Of a stretch of 48,786 bases of DNA, positions 8,935 to 17,997 are shown piece after piece. The DNA comes from Rubrivivax sp. GTDB taxonomy: Bacteria > Pseudomonadota > Gammaproteobacteria > Burkholderiales > Burkholderiaceae_C. A model generated the notes under the pieces. It was not told where the DNA came from, searched no databases, and saw nothing but the letters and a program-made list of their open reading frames with translations. Positions within the stretch are counted from its first letter, which is position 1. Each line of letters starts with the position of its first letter. Position numbers and translations under genes: made by a program. Where the stretch lies: positions 1-48,786 of the forward strand of contig JAIXTY010000329.1 in assembly GCA_027483705.1 (NCBI GenBank), in the 5' to 3' direction.

Positions 8935-11007
8935 ATGGTTGACGGTGCTGCTGCCGGTGAGGCCCTGTTGCCCGTGCAACTGCCACCCGTGCCCGGCGTG
9001 CTGCTGGTTGGTGTCGGGCGCTTCGGACGGCACCACCTCGCCGAATGGCAGCGTCTGCAGCACGAAGGCCGGGTGCGCCTGTGCGGCGTGGTCGTGCAGT
9101 CGGCGTCGAGCGCCGCGACGCTGAGGGCGTCCACGGGGCTGCCGGTCCACACCGCGCTGTCGCCCGAGGCCTGGGACGGCGTCGATCTGGTCGACATCGC
9201 GACGCCCTCGGCCACGCACGCGGCGCTGGTGCGGCAGTGCCTGCTGCGGGCGCATGTGCTGGTCGAGAAGCCGCTGGCCGCCACTGTGGACGAAGCGCGC
9301 GAGCTGCACGCGCTGGCCCGCCGGCACGGCCGCGTGCTGGCCACCGGGCACGTGTACCTGCACCATCCGCTGAGCCATGCGCTGGCCGAGGCGGCGGCGC
9401 CGCTGGCGGGGCTGCCGCACATGGTGCACATCCAGTTCACCAACCCGCTGGACACGATGACGCCGGGCCTGGATGCGCTGACCGAATGGATCCACGCCTT
9501 CGACCTGCTCGGGCTGTGCACGCCGGGCGCGCTGCAGGCGTGCAGCGCCTGGCGCGACGGCCACACCGTGGTCGCCAGCCTTGCCCTGTCCAGCGGTGCA
9601 CGGGCCGTGGTGCGTGTCGGCTGGCAGGGGGTGGAGCGTGTGCGGTCGGTGCAGCTCGCCGATGCCGACCTGCAGGTGAAGGCGCTGTACGAGGAGCGGC
9701 TGCTGCAGGTGCAGCGCCGCGACAGCAACAGCAAGCGGTGGATCGACCTGCCGACACCACCCCTGCGGGCCGAGATCGAGGCGTTCGTCCGCGCGGCCGC
9801 CGGCCAAGGCCCGGTGACCCCCGACGAGCCGACGGTGCTGCGCAGCCTGCTGCTGGCCGAACGCACGCGCGCCGCGCTGGGCGCGCCGCGGCGCGCCGCA
9901 GCCCGGCCCGATCGCCCTCGGGTGGCGGTGCTCGGCGGTGGCGTGTTCGGCGCCACCTGCGCCGTCGAGCTGGCCCAGACCTGCGAGGTGGTCCTCTTCG
10001 AGCGGCATCCGGCGCTGCTGCAGGAGGCCTCGTGGATCAACCAGTGGCGCCATCACTCGGGCTTCCATTACCCGCGCAGCATCGACACCATCCGCGAGGT
10101 CGTGGCTGCCAAGGCCGAGTTCGAGTCGGTGTACGAGAACGTGATCGTGCGCGACCTCGAGGCCTACTACGCGGTGTCGGCCTTTGCCCGCGAGATCACG
10201 CCCGAGCGCTACGTAGCCACCTGCCGGGCCAACGGCCTGCGGTTCGAGATCGTCGAGCCGCCGCCGGCGCTGGTGCGCCCGGACCGTGTGTCGGTGTGCC
10301 TGAAGACCGATGAAGCCGTGGTCGAGATCGGCCGCCTGTCGGCCCAGCTGATGCGCTCGCTCTCCGGCCACCCGCACATCCGTGCGTGCATCGGCACCGA
10401 GGTCGTGGGGGGCCGGCTGCTCGACGACGGGCGCAAGCAGCTGACGGTGGCCGGGGGGCACGGCGACGAGGCGCCGTTCGACTTCGTCGTCAATGCCACG
10501 TACGCCAACCGCAACCGCATCTCGGGCTGGTTCGGCTTCCCGCAGCGTCTGCTGCGCTTCGACCTGATGGAGATGTCGGTGCTGCGCATCCCCGGCCTGC
10601 CCAAGCACATGATGACGGTGCTGGACGGGCCGTTCACCAGCCTCACCAGCACGGGCCATGAGGGCCTGTTCATGCTCTCCGGGATCCACCAGTCCGTGCT
10701 GGCCAGCCAGGTGACGCCCGACGGCCTGCCGCCCGCGCTGGAGCGGCGCTCGGCCAACCGCGAGGGCCTGCTGGCCGCGGGCCTGCGCTACCTGCCGGGC
10801 CTGGAACACGCCGAGCACATCGAGTCGCGGATCGGCGTGCGCACGGTGGAGGCCTACACCGACGACTTCGACGGGCGCCCGACGGTCGTCACGCCCCATG
10901 GCTTCGGCTGCTGGTCGGTGCTCGGCGGCAAGATCGTGACCGTGGTCACCAACGCCCGCCACATCGCGCGCGAGATCGCGCGCCAGCTGCCGGCGCTGCC
11001 CGGCTGA
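8935..11007 (+). CDS. Gfo/Idh/MocA oxidoreductase fused to FAD-dependent oxidoreductase
   Basis: 690 residues from the chosen ATG; an in-frame GTG at 8857 would add 26 low-complexity residues. Residues 1 to ~320 are a Gfo/Idh/MocA dehydrogenase: Rossmann motif GVGRFG (26-31), the EKP motif (111-113) and GHVYLHHP. Residues ~328-690 are a DAO-type flavoprotein: FAD-binding VAVLGGGVFGA (329-340), NQWRHHSGFHYPRS and a C-terminal GCWSVLGGKI. The first family oxidises or reduces sugars with NAD(P); the second resembles FAD oxidoreductases of capsule loci. Both halves look complete. The gene opens the exopolysaccharide locus and converges with the acyl-CoA ligase gene. A role in making or altering an activated sugar is inferred, not shown. 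Confidence 0.82.
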   Translation: MVDGAAAGEALLPVQLPPVPGVLLVGVGRFGRHHLAEWQRLQHEGRVRLCGVVVQSASSAATLRASTGLPVHTALSPEAWDGVDLVDIATPSATHAALVRQCLLRAHVLVEKPLAATVDEARELHALARRHGRVLATGHVYLHHPLSHALAEAAAPLAGLPHMVHIQFTNPLDTMTPGLDALTEWIHAFDLLGLCTPGALQACSAWRDGHTVVASLALSSGARAVVRVGWQGVERVRSVQLADADLQVKALYEERLLQVQRRDSNSKRWIDLPTPPLRAEIEAFVRAAAGQGPVTPDEPTVLRSLLLAERTRAALGAPRRAAARPDRPRVAVLGGGVFGATCAVELAQTCEVVLFERHPALLQEASWINQWRHHSGFHYPRSIDTIREVVAAKAEFESVYENVIVRDLEAYYAVSAFAREITPERYVATCRANGLRFEIVEPPPALVRPDRVSVCLKTDEAVVEIGRLSAQLMRSLSGHPHIRACIGTEVVGGRLLDDGRKQLTVAGGHGDEAPFDFVVNATYANRNRISGWFGFPQRLLRFDLMEMSVLRIPGLPKHMMTVLDGPFTSLTSTGHEGLFMLSGIHQSVLASQVTPDGLPPALERRSANREGLLAAGLRYLPGLEHAEHIESRIGVRTVEAYTDDFDGRPTVVTPHGFGCWSVLGGKIVTVVTNARHIAREIARQLPALPG

Positions 11008-11023
11008 GCGGGCCGCGGCCGGT

Positions 11024-12538
11024 TCAGCCGCCGTGCTCCTGGCGCAGGCGTTCCTTCATCACCTTGCCCAGGGCCGTGCGCGGCAGCGCGTCGACGAAGG
11101 CAAAGCCCGTGGGCAGCTTGTAGGCGCCGATGCGGCTGCGGCAGAACTCGCGCAGGGCCTTGCGGTGCAGCGTGGCGCCTGGCCGGGGCACGATGACCGC
11201 GAACACCGCCTCGCCCTGGCGCCCCGCGGGTATGCCGATGACGGCCACCTCGGCCACGTCCGGGTGCTGAGCCAGCGCAGCCTCGACCTCGACGGAGTAG
11301 ACCTTCTCGCCGTTGACGATGACCATGTCCTTCTTGCGGTCGAGGATGTAGACGCGACCGTCGGCACCCTGCATGCCGATGTCCCCGGTGTGGAACCATC
11401 CGCCGCGCAGCACCTCGGCCGTGTGCTCGGGCAGGTCGAGGTAGCGGCCGAACACGTTGGCGCCGCGCGCCACGATCTCGCCGGCCTCGCCCGGGGGCAG
11501 CTCGCGGCCTTCGGGATCCTGGATGCGCAGGTCCACGCCGGGCAGCGGGTGCCCGCACGACAGCGGCGCGTCGGTCTCCTGCAGCGCCTGCCGGTGGCCG
11601 TCATGGTCGAGCATGCACAGCAGGGGCGCCGTCTCGGTGAGCCCGTAGCCCTGGGTGAAGCTCACGGCCGGCAGCGCCTGCATCGCCCGTGCCACGGCCG
11701 GGCGCGGCAGCGGCGAGGCGCCGTAGAGGATGCGCCGCAGGCTGCCGACGTCGTGCCTCGGGATCTCGCCGGAGTCCACGAGCATCATCAGCATCGTCGG
11801 CACGACCATCAACGCGCTGACCCGGTGCCGCACGACCGCGGCCAGCAGCTCGGCCGGCGTGAAGCGGGGCAGGTAGGCGTGGGCCGCGCCGCGCAGCAGG
11901 GCACCGGTCATCACGAGGTCGGCCGAGTGGAACATGGGCGCCACGTGCAGCATCACGTCGTCGGGGCCGGCCGGCCACGCCATCGACACCTGCAGCGCGT
12001 TGGCGATCGCGTTGCCGTGGGTCAGCACCACGCACTTGGGCCTGCCGGCGGTGCCGCCGGTGTGCAGCAGCAGGGCCTCGGCGTGGCCGTCGAGGTCGGC
12101 CGGGGGATGCGGGTCGGCCCCGGCCAGGGCGGCCTCGACCTCGTCGCTGCCCAGCCGCAGCGCCTGCCGGGCCATGGGCGCCAGGGTGGTGGCCTCCAGC
12201 AGCGACGCTGCGGCGGGGTCGACGGCCAGCCACTGCACGCGGGTGGTTTCGAGCAGATCGGCCACCTCCGGGGGCGCCAGCCGGGTGTTGATGGGCACCG
12301 GCACCGCACCCAGCCAGTACAGGGCGTGGAACAGCTCGGCCTGCCGCACCGAGTTCGGCGACAGCACGCCGACGCGGGTGCCGACGCCGGTGCCCCGCCC
12401 GGCCAGCACGCGGGCCAGCCGCGACACACGGTCGCGCCACTCGAGCCAGGTCCGGCGTCGGCCGTCGGCCTCCAGCATCGCCGGCCGATGGCCGTGCACC
12501 AGGGCGTTGCGGATCAGGGCGGCGGTGAGGGTCGTCAT
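11024..12538 (-). CDS. AMP-forming acyl-CoA ligase (ANL family)
   Basis: 504 residues, a full-length adenylating enzyme. The P-loop-like motif is HTGGTAGRPK (159-168), followed by GYGLTE, GWFHTGDIG, the hinge LDRKKDMVIVNGEKV and the C-terminal catalytic Lys (PRTALGK, K492). These enzymes adenylate a carboxylic acid and transfer it to CoA or another thiol. It is the last gene of the reverse operon of chain-assembly genes, and its start overlaps the acetyltransferase-like gene by ATGA (12535-12538). This suggests that it supplies an acyl donor for polymer modification, which is inference. Acyl-CoA ligases also accompany exosortase-type polysaccharide loci, but no exosortase is present here. Confidence 0.85.
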   Translation of the reverse strand: MTTLTAALIRNALVHGHRPAMLEADGRRRTWLEWRDRVSRLARVLAGRGTGVGTRVGVLSPNSVRQAELFHALYWLGAVPVPINTRLAPPEVADLLETTRVQWLAVDPAAASLLEATTLAPMARQALRLGSDEVEAALAGADPHPPADLDGHAEALLLHTGGTAGRPKCVVLTHGNAIANALQVSMAWPAGPDDVMLHVAPMFHSADLVMTGALLRGAAHAYLPRFTPAELLAAVVRHRVSALMVVPTMLMMLVDSGEIPRHDVGSLRRILYGASPLPRPAVARAMQALPAVSFTQGYGLTETAPLLCMLDHDGHRQALQETDAPLSCGHPLPGVDLRIQDPEGRELPPGEAGEIVARGANVFGRYLDLPEHTAEVLRGGWFHTGDIGMQGADGRVYILDRKKDMVIVNGEKVYSVEVEAALAQHPDVAEVAVIGIPAGRQGEAVFAVIVPRPGATLHRKALREFCRSRIGAYKLPTGFAFVDALPRTALGKVMKERLRQEHGG

Positions 12539-13155
12539 GGGTTCTCCCCGGGGCGCGACGTGGCGGCCGGGCTACGCGGGCGGCGAGCCCGGCTCAGCAT
12601 CGAGCGTGCCACCACGACGCTGTCGTCCGGCACGGCGCCAGGGCCGGGGCCGAGGCAGGCGAACGGCCCGATCTGGCAGCGGCTGCCGACGCGCAGCGGC
12701 CCCTGCAGCACCGCGTGCGCGCCCAGCGTGACGCCGTCGCCCAGCACCGGCGGGTCGGCCGCGGGGCCGGTGCAGCAGACGGCCATGCCGAACAGCGTGA
12801 GCTCGCGGCCCGCCGAGCCCTCGAAGACGACGCCGGCCGGGTGCGACAGCCGGCAGCCGGGGCCGATGCAGGCGGTGGCCGGGATCTGCACCTTGTGCAG
12901 CAGCTGGTTCAGCCGCGACGCCAGCGTGGCGGCGCGGGGCCAGCCGCGACAGTGCAGCAGGTGAGCCAGGCGGTGCAGCGCCAGGCACTGCAGTTCGGGC
13001 GTCAGGAAGGCGCTCCACCAGCGCTTGCGCGAACGCCCCAGGGCGATGTTCTCCGCGCTCTTGGTGAGGTAGCGCTCGATGTCGGCGTCCAGGTCGCGCC
13101 ACGCGGCGTGCCATCGGTGGTGTTGCCAGTCCTGGCAGCGCTGGCGCGGATTCAT
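12535..13155 (-). CDS. Serine-acetyltransferase-like hexapeptide acyltransferase
   Basis: 206 residues. A helical N-terminal half (WRDLDADIERY, LALHRLAHLLH) precedes a left-handed beta-helix of hexapeptide repeats (GDGVTLGAHAVLQGPLRVGSR), as in CysE homologues. The His corresponding to CysE H158 appears as SHPAG. The second conserved His of CysE (in its RHPKI segment) is replaced by PPVLG, so it is probably not a true serine acetyltransferase. O- or N-acylation of a sugar or glycan is more likely. It overlaps the genes on both sides: 4 bases with the acyl-CoA ligase and 4 bases with the glycosyltransferase (13152-13155). A second, diverged member is at 24654-25232. Confidence 0.75.
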   Translation of the reverse strand: MNPRQRCQDWQHHRWHAAWRDLDADIERYLTKSAENIALGRSRKRWWSAFLTPELQCLALHRLAHLLHCRGWPRAATLASRLNQLLHKVQIPATACIGPGCRLSHPAGVVFEGSAGRELTLFGMAVCCTGPAADPPVLGDGVTLGAHAVLQGPLRVGSRCQIGPFACLGPGPGAVPDDSVVVARSMLSRARRPRSPAATSRPGENP

Positions 13156-14303
13156 CGCGTCTCTGGCGCGTACAGCGACAGGTAGTCGGCCTTCAGCTGC
13201 GGCCAGTCGAAGCGCTGGCGCAGGCGGGCCGCCAGCTCGGCCCGGGCGGCCTGCCCGGCGGCGTCGAACGGCTCGCCACCCAGGCTGTGCGCCTGCTGCA
13301 GCACGGCCAGCCGCTGCCCCAGCAGGCCCGGGCGAGCCATGTCGATGAGCATCCGGGGCTCGCCGGTGAGCCAGCGGAAATGCGGCGAGTCGTGCGCCAG
13401 CACGGGCAGGCCCGTCGACAGCGCCTCGACGATGACCAGCCCGAACGACTCGTCGAGCGCGGCATGGACCATGACGTCGGCCATGGCGTAGAGCTGCCCG
13501 ACCTCGGCCGACGGCGAGGTGCCCACCCGGACCCGCGAGCCCAGGCGGCGTTGCGCCTCGGCCACCAGCGACTCGTCCTCGATCTTGCCGTCGATCCACA
13601 GCAGGGGTTCACCGGGCAGGGCGGCGAACTCGTCGATCACGTGGTCGACGCGCTTGTGGGGGCGCTTGACGGCGCCGACCATCAGCACCACGAAGCGCTC
13701 CGGCACGATGCCCAGGCGCTGCCGCAGCGCGGCACGAGGCTCCGCACAGCCGAACCGGGCCATGTTCACGCCGCAGGGGATCAGCCGATTGCGGCCTGGG
13801 GGATCGCCCGCGGCCAGCGCCTGCTGCAGCGAGCCCTCCTGGATGTGGTGGATGAAGGCGCGGCGCGGACACAGGTGCACCGGCCATGCCGTGCCGTTGC
13901 TGTAGATCAGCCGCGGGCGGCCCGGCAGCCAGGGCAGCAGGCGCTCCAGCACCTTGGACAGCGGCGGATCGATGGCGTGCACGATGTCCACCGGATCGCG
14001 GGCCAGGTCGGCCGCCATCGCCAGGCCGTAGGCGAGGCAGTCGTGCTTGTAGGTGCGGTACTCGGTCTCCGTGCGCCCCACCGGTAGGCGCGCCGCCAGC
14101 CGGCCCAGCGTGCCCAGCCCCGGCGGCACGCGGCGGCCTTCGCCGGGCGCGCCGGCGTACAGGCGCAGGTCGAGCTCCGGCCGCAGCAGTTCGGCCAGAT
14201 CGCTGAAGTAGCGCTCGAAGCCGCGCTGGAACCGGCCGATGCCGATGGCGACCAACGCCACGCGCGGGCGTCGGGGCCGGGTCGGCGTGCCGGACTGGGG
14301 CAT
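13152..14303 (-). CDS. Glycosyltransferase, GT4-like (GT-B fold)
   Basis: 383 residues. The N-terminal half begins with RVALVAIGIGRFQRG. The C-terminal nucleotide-sugar-binding half has VVLMVGAVKRPHKRVD and the E-x7-E type motif in HAALDESFGLVIVEALSTGLPVLA, typical of GT4 retaining enzymes. It probably adds one sugar to the lipid-linked repeat on the cytoplasmic face. It sits between the flippase gene (2 bases away) and the acetyltransferase-like gene (overlapping) in the reverse operon. The ATG at 14303 was chosen because the frame upstream of it is the reading of the flippase region. Donor and acceptor are not predictable. Confidence 0.85.
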   Translation of the reverse strand: MPQSGTPTRPRRPRVALVAIGIGRFQRGFERYFSDLAELLRPELDLRLYAGAPGEGRRVPPGLGTLGRLAARLPVGRTETEYRTYKHDCLAYGLAMAADLARDPVDIVHAIDPPLSKVLERLLPWLPGRPRLIYSNGTAWPVHLCPRRAFIHHIQEGSLQQALAAGDPPGRNRLIPCGVNMARFGCAEPRAALRQRLGIVPERFVVLMVGAVKRPHKRVDHVIDEFAALPGEPLLWIDGKIEDESLVAEAQRRLGSRVRVGTSPSAEVGQLYAMADVMVHAALDESFGLVIVEALSTGLPVLAHDSPHFRWLTGEPRMLIDMARPGLLGQRLAVLQQAHSLGGEPFDAAGQAARAELAARLRQRFDWPQLKADYLSLYAPETR

Positions 14304-14305
14304 GG

Positions 14306-15802
14306 TCAGCGCACGGTGCCCGCGTCGGCCGCCGGGCCGGCCGCCGGACCGCGCAGCTGGCGAAGGGCGCCCAGGTCGAGCAGGCGGGTCGACACCGCCA
14401 CGGCCAGGTACAGGCCGCTGGCGGCCGCGGCCAGCGCGAGGCGGCCAGCCGGGCCGAGTTCGGCCGGGGGCAGCAGCCGGCCAAGCAGGGCGACAGCGCC
14501 GCACAACGACAACGCCAGCACGGCGCGGCGGTAGTCGAGCCGAACGCCTGCGCGGCGTGCGACGACCCACAGCGCCGGTGACACCACGCACGCCAGCTCC
14601 ACCACCAGCGCGACCACGGCCAGCCCCACGATGCCGGCCTGCGGCACCCACCACAGCGCCGCGAGGAACTTCACCACCAGCGCCAGGCCGACGATGGCCA
14701 GCGCCACGCGCGATGCGCCGACGATCAGCAGCACCGGCCCCAGCGTGCCCGAGACGGCCTTGGCCACGCACAGCGTGACGAGCAGCGCGAACACCAGCGC
14801 ACCCGACCCGCCGCCCAGCTCGTGCGAGATCAGCCCCAGCAGCGCCTCGGCCCCGACGATGCCGCCGCAGGCCACGCCGAGCCCGCCCACGACGACCGTG
14901 TCGAAGCCGCGCTGGCAGATGCGCTGCAGTCGGGCAGGATCGTGGGGCCAGGAGGCTGCCGCCAGCGAATAGACCGTGCCGCCGATGGCCGACAGCGCGA
15001 TCAACAGCGGCCAGGCCAGGCGCTGGGCGGCGGCGAACTGCGCGGTCTCCTCGATGCTGGCCAGCCGGGACAGCAGCAGCACGTCCATCGGGTCGTACAG
15101 CATCACCAGCGAGCCCGTCACGCCGACCGGCAGGCACAGGCGCCAGCTCCAGGCCAGGTCGGCCCGCGTCACGCCGGCCAGCGACCAGCGGAACTGGTGC
15201 CGCACGAACCAGGCCGCCAGCGCGAAGTACAGCGCCCGCGATGCCACGTGGCAGGCCATCAGCTCCACGATGCCGCCGCCCCGCAGGCTGAGCAGGATCA
15301 GCGCCACCACCATGAACAGCACCGAGACGAACTCGGCGGCGACCTCGCGCTCCATCGTCAACTCGACCCGGAACAGCACCCGGAACACCATCACGCCGCC
15401 GATGAAGAGCAGGCTGGCGCCGCCCAGCGCCGCCGCCTTGACGATCTCGGCGTCGTAGCCCAGCAGCACGGTCGCGGCCACCAGCAGCAGCCAGGCCGCC
15501 GGGGCGTGCAGCAGGCGGCCCGCGGCCAGCACGCGCAGCAGGGCGGCCCGGCGCTGCGGCTGGGCCGACACCTCCCGCACGAAGGTTTCGTTGCTGCCGA
15601 AGTCGACGAGCCCCTCCGCCACCATCAGCAGCGCGATGAGCACCGCGTACTGCCCGAAGGTGTCGGTGCCCAGTCCGCGCGCGACGATGGCCAGCATCGC
15701 CAGACGGGCGAGGGCGCTGACGTTGCGCCCCACGGCCAGTGCGACGGTGTTGCGCACCACCCGGCCCATCGGCGGGTGGGCGGGGGCGCTGCCGGTGGTC
15801 AC
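14306..15802 (-). CDS. Polysaccharide flippase, Wzx/MATE-like
   Basis: 498 residues from a GTG that overlaps the upstream stop as GTGA (15799-15802); an ATG at 15769 gives 487 residues and starts directly at MGRVVRNTVALAVGRN, typical of flippases. About 12 to 14 hydrophobic segments run through the protein, with short charged loops and a conserved early SNETFVREV stretch. The family moves undecaprenyl-diphosphate-linked repeat units across the inner membrane. It lies between the ligase/polymerase and a glycosyltransferase gene, consistent with a Wzx role. Confidence 0.85.
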   Translation of the reverse strand: MTTGSAPAHPPMGRVVRNTVALAVGRNVSALARLAMLAIVARGLGTDTFGQYAVLIALLMVAEGLVDFGSNETFVREVSAQPQRRAALLRVLAAGRLLHAPAAWLLLVAATVLLGYDAEIVKAAALGGASLLFIGGVMVFRVLFRVELTMEREVAAEFVSVLFMVVALILLSLRGGGIVELMACHVASRALYFALAAWFVRHQFRWSLAGVTRADLAWSWRLCLPVGVTGSLVMLYDPMDVLLLSRLASIEETAQFAAAQRLAWPLLIALSAIGGTVYSLAAASWPHDPARLQRICQRGFDTVVVGGLGVACGGIVGAEALLGLISHELGGGSGALVFALLVTLCVAKAVSGTLGPVLLIVGASRVALAIVGLALVVKFLAALWWVPQAGIVGLAVVALVVELACVVSPALWVVARRAGVRLDYRRAVLALSLCGAVALLGRLLPPAELGPAGRLALAAAASGLYLAVAVSTRLLDLGALRQLRGPAAGPAADAGTVR

Positions 15803-17337
15803 GGGCCGGCACCTCGCGAGTCGCGCGTGACGAGCGCGCGCAGCTCGGCTTGCCGCAAGTAGTGCAAGGCGTAGATCAGCGCCGCGAGCACGAAGTAGAG
15901 CCGCTGCGGCTGGTTGACCCGCAGCGAGAAGCTCAGGAAGCCATCGACCGCGAAGGCCGCCATCGCCGCCAGGCAGGCTGCATTGACGAGGAACAGCATC
16001 TCGTCGCGCAGCCGCAGGTTGCGCAGGGCCCGCCAGGCGATCGCCGCCCAGAAGGCCAGGTGCAGCATCAGGCCGATCAGGCCGGTCTCGGCCCACCACA
16101 GGTAGTAGATGTGGTGGACGGGCGGAATCCAGTAGCTGTAGCTGCGCGCCGGGATCTTCATGTAGGGCGGCAGCGCCAGGGTGTACTGGTTGAGGCCGGC
16201 GCCCAGCAGGTAATGGTCGTCGATGAGCCGGCGCGCGTCTTCCTTGAACTCCTCGCGGCCGGTGGCTGCCTGGTCGAGACTGTCGAACAGGCGCCGCGAG
16301 ATCTGCTCCTGGAAGGCACCGAACACCAGCACGGCCGTCAGCGTGGCCAGCGCCACGGTGGTGATGGACCGCCGGAACAAGCCCCGGTGCGCCACCATCA
16401 GCGCCAGCAGCAGCACCAGCGCCACGGCAAAGCTCAGCCAGCCCGAGCGGGACTGGGTCAGGATCAGGGCCACCAGCGCAGCGATGCCGGCCAGGCCGTA
16501 GGCCACGCGCGCCCAGCTGCGCCGGGCCGTGAGCAGGGCTGCCAGCGTCAGTGGCAACGAGGCCGCCAGGTACACCCCCAGCAGGTTCGGATGCCCCACG
16601 AAGGCGCTGATGCGGAAGACACGGGCGCCACGCACCGAGGTCGTCGCCAGCTCATCGACGGTCTGGGCGCTCAGCTCGCCCAGGAAACCCAGGCCCAGCG
16701 TGCGGCCCAGGGCGTACTGCATGAGCCCGACGCCGCTCTGCACGAACATGCCCAGCACCAGCGCGGCCACGGCGTGCCGCAGCCGCGAGGTGCTGTCGAG
16801 CTCGTTCACGATGACCACGAACAGCAGGGCCATCTTCAGCATCCGCACCATCTCGTGCGCCGCCGTCGACCGGTACGGGGCCAGTGCGATCGTGCCCAGC
16901 CCCCAGGCCAGCATGATGAACAGCCAGACGAAGATCACCTTGGGCACACGCAGGCCCGGCCACCGGCGGCACCAGAGGTCGCGCAACTGGAACAGCAGCA
17001 GCGCGCCCCAGAACAGGTCCGCGGCCTCGATGCGGAAGGCGCGCTCGCCGCCCCCCTTGGACGAGAACGGGCTGAGGTACATGCTGAGGTCGAAGGGCAG
17101 CACCACCATCAGGCCCCACAGGCAGAACAGGCGTGGGTTGCCCGAGCCGATCGCCCCCATGACCATCAGCATGGCCGCCAGCAGCATGGCGGCCGGTCGC
17201 AGGCTGTTGGCGGCCAGTGCGGCCACCACGACCGCGCCCGCCAGCGACAACACCACCGCCAGCGCCGCCGCGGCCTGCAACAAGGGCCGCCCGGGGGGGC
17301 CGGGCCATGGCGTCGCGCGCGACCAGGGCCAGGCCAT
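15799..17337 (-). CDS. O-antigen ligase / Wzy-like polymerase family membrane protein
   Basis: 512 residues with about 12 predicted membrane segments. A large periplasmic loop near residues 370-430 contains PPVHHIYYLWWAETGLIG. The His and Glu-Thr-Gly pattern in that loop, together with TQSRSGWLSFAVAL, is the signature of the O-antigen ligase (PF04932-type) superfamily. In a Wzx/Wzy locus this protein most likely polymerises repeat units (Wzy role); ligation to a lipid is the alternative. Its start is 4 bases after the CpsD-like stop and its end overlaps the flippase start. Confidence 0.85.
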   Translation of the reverse strand: MAWPWSRATPWPGPPGRPLLQAAAALAVVLSLAGAVVVAALAANSLRPAAMLLAAMLMVMGAIGSGNPRLFCLWGLMVVLPFDLSMYLSPFSSKGGGERAFRIEAADLFWGALLLFQLRDLWCRRWPGLRVPKVIFVWLFIMLAWGLGTIALAPYRSTAAHEMVRMLKMALLFVVIVNELDSTSRLRHAVAALVLGMFVQSGVGLMQYALGRTLGLGFLGELSAQTVDELATTSVRGARVFRISAFVGHPNLLGVYLAASLPLTLAALLTARRSWARVAYGLAGIAALVALILTQSRSGWLSFAVALVLLLALMVAHRGLFRRSITTVALATLTAVLVFGAFQEQISRRLFDSLDQAATGREEFKEDARRLIDDHYLLGAGLNQYTLALPPYMKIPARSYSYWIPPVHHIYYLWWAETGLIGLMLHLAFWAAIAWRALRNLRLRDEMLFLVNAACLAAMAAFAVDGFLSFSLRVNQPQRLYFVLAALIYALHYLRQAELRALVTRDSRGAGP

Positions 17338-17341
17338 CTCG

Positions 17342-17974
17342 CTAGCGCAGGGCGTCGGCGATGACGAGGCGCACGCCCTGGGCGCCGCAGGCGCGCAGGG
17401 CCCGCTGCGCCTGGTCGAGGTCGGTCAGCAGCGTCTGGTCGTCGAACGCCAGCAGCAGCACGCAGCCGACGTGCGGTGCCACGCCGAGCGCCATCGTGTC
17501 GTCGAGCACCGGCCCGCCCAGGATGACGACGAAGTCGTGGCCGGTGGCGAGCGCATCGACCGCGCGCTGCACCTGTTCGGGCGAACGCCGCGCGCCCTGC
17601 CGGCCCGCCACGCCCGCGGGCAGGAAGCGCAGCAGGGGCTCCGAGGTCGGCAGCGCCAGGTCGGCCGGGTTCAGGGCGCTGTCGTGCATCAGGTCCGACC
17701 AGCCTTGGGCCCCGTCGCACCCGAGGGCCCGGCTCGCATCGCCGCCCCTCAGGTGGGCATCGACGCACAGCACGGGTTGCTGGAGCTCCTGGGCGAGGCC
17801 CAGCGCCAGGGCGAGGCCGCAGCGTGCCACGGACGGCGCGGCGTTGGCGGTGGTCAGCAGGGCCAGGCGCCGCCGGCCGTCGCGCGGCAGGTCATGGTGC
17901 AGCTGCAGGGCGATGCGCTGGTACGCGGCAGCGGCCGACTCCGTGAGCGGGCCGGCGGTCGAGACGTTGGGCAT
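17342..17974 (-). CDS. CpsD/Wzc-kinase-like protein with degenerate Walker A
   Basis: 210 residues, the size of the cytoplasmic ATPase domain of bacterial tyrosine kinases. The Walker A' strand is recognisable as PVLCVDAHLRGGDAS, where active proteins have VDADLR, and the later hydrophobic strand DFVVILGGPVLDD matches the Walker B region. At the expected Walker A site the sequence reads TTANAAPSVARCG, with no GKS/T lysine. The C-terminus has no tyrosine cluster. It is therefore likely a non-catalytic partner of the Wzz-type protein encoded 23 bases upstream, setting chain length by contact rather than phosphorylation (inference). No frameshift is visible, so I call it an intact pseudo-kinase. 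Confidence 0.7.
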   Translation of the reverse strand: MPNVSTAGPLTESAAAAYQRIALQLHHDLPRDGRRRLALLTTANAAPSVARCGLALALGLAQELQQPVLCVDAHLRGGDASRALGCDGAQGWSDLMHDSALNPADLALPTSEPLLRFLPAGVAGRQGARRSPEQVQRAVDALATGHDFVVILGGPVLDDTMALGVAPHVGCVLLLAFDDQTLLTDLDQAQRALRACGAQGVRLVIADALR

Positions 17975-17997
17975 GTCGTGGCGAGACTTCAGGGTGA

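Noticed and set aside
8869..10962. Reverse open frame (697 codons) opposite the oxidoreductase fusion
   Set aside because: Low-complexity translation with no motif; the forward strand has two complete enzyme domains.
17342..17974. Pseudogene call for the CpsD-like gene
   Set aside because: The frame is intact, spacing to neighbours is tight and the Walker A'-like strand is kept; loss of the catalytic motif alone is not decay.
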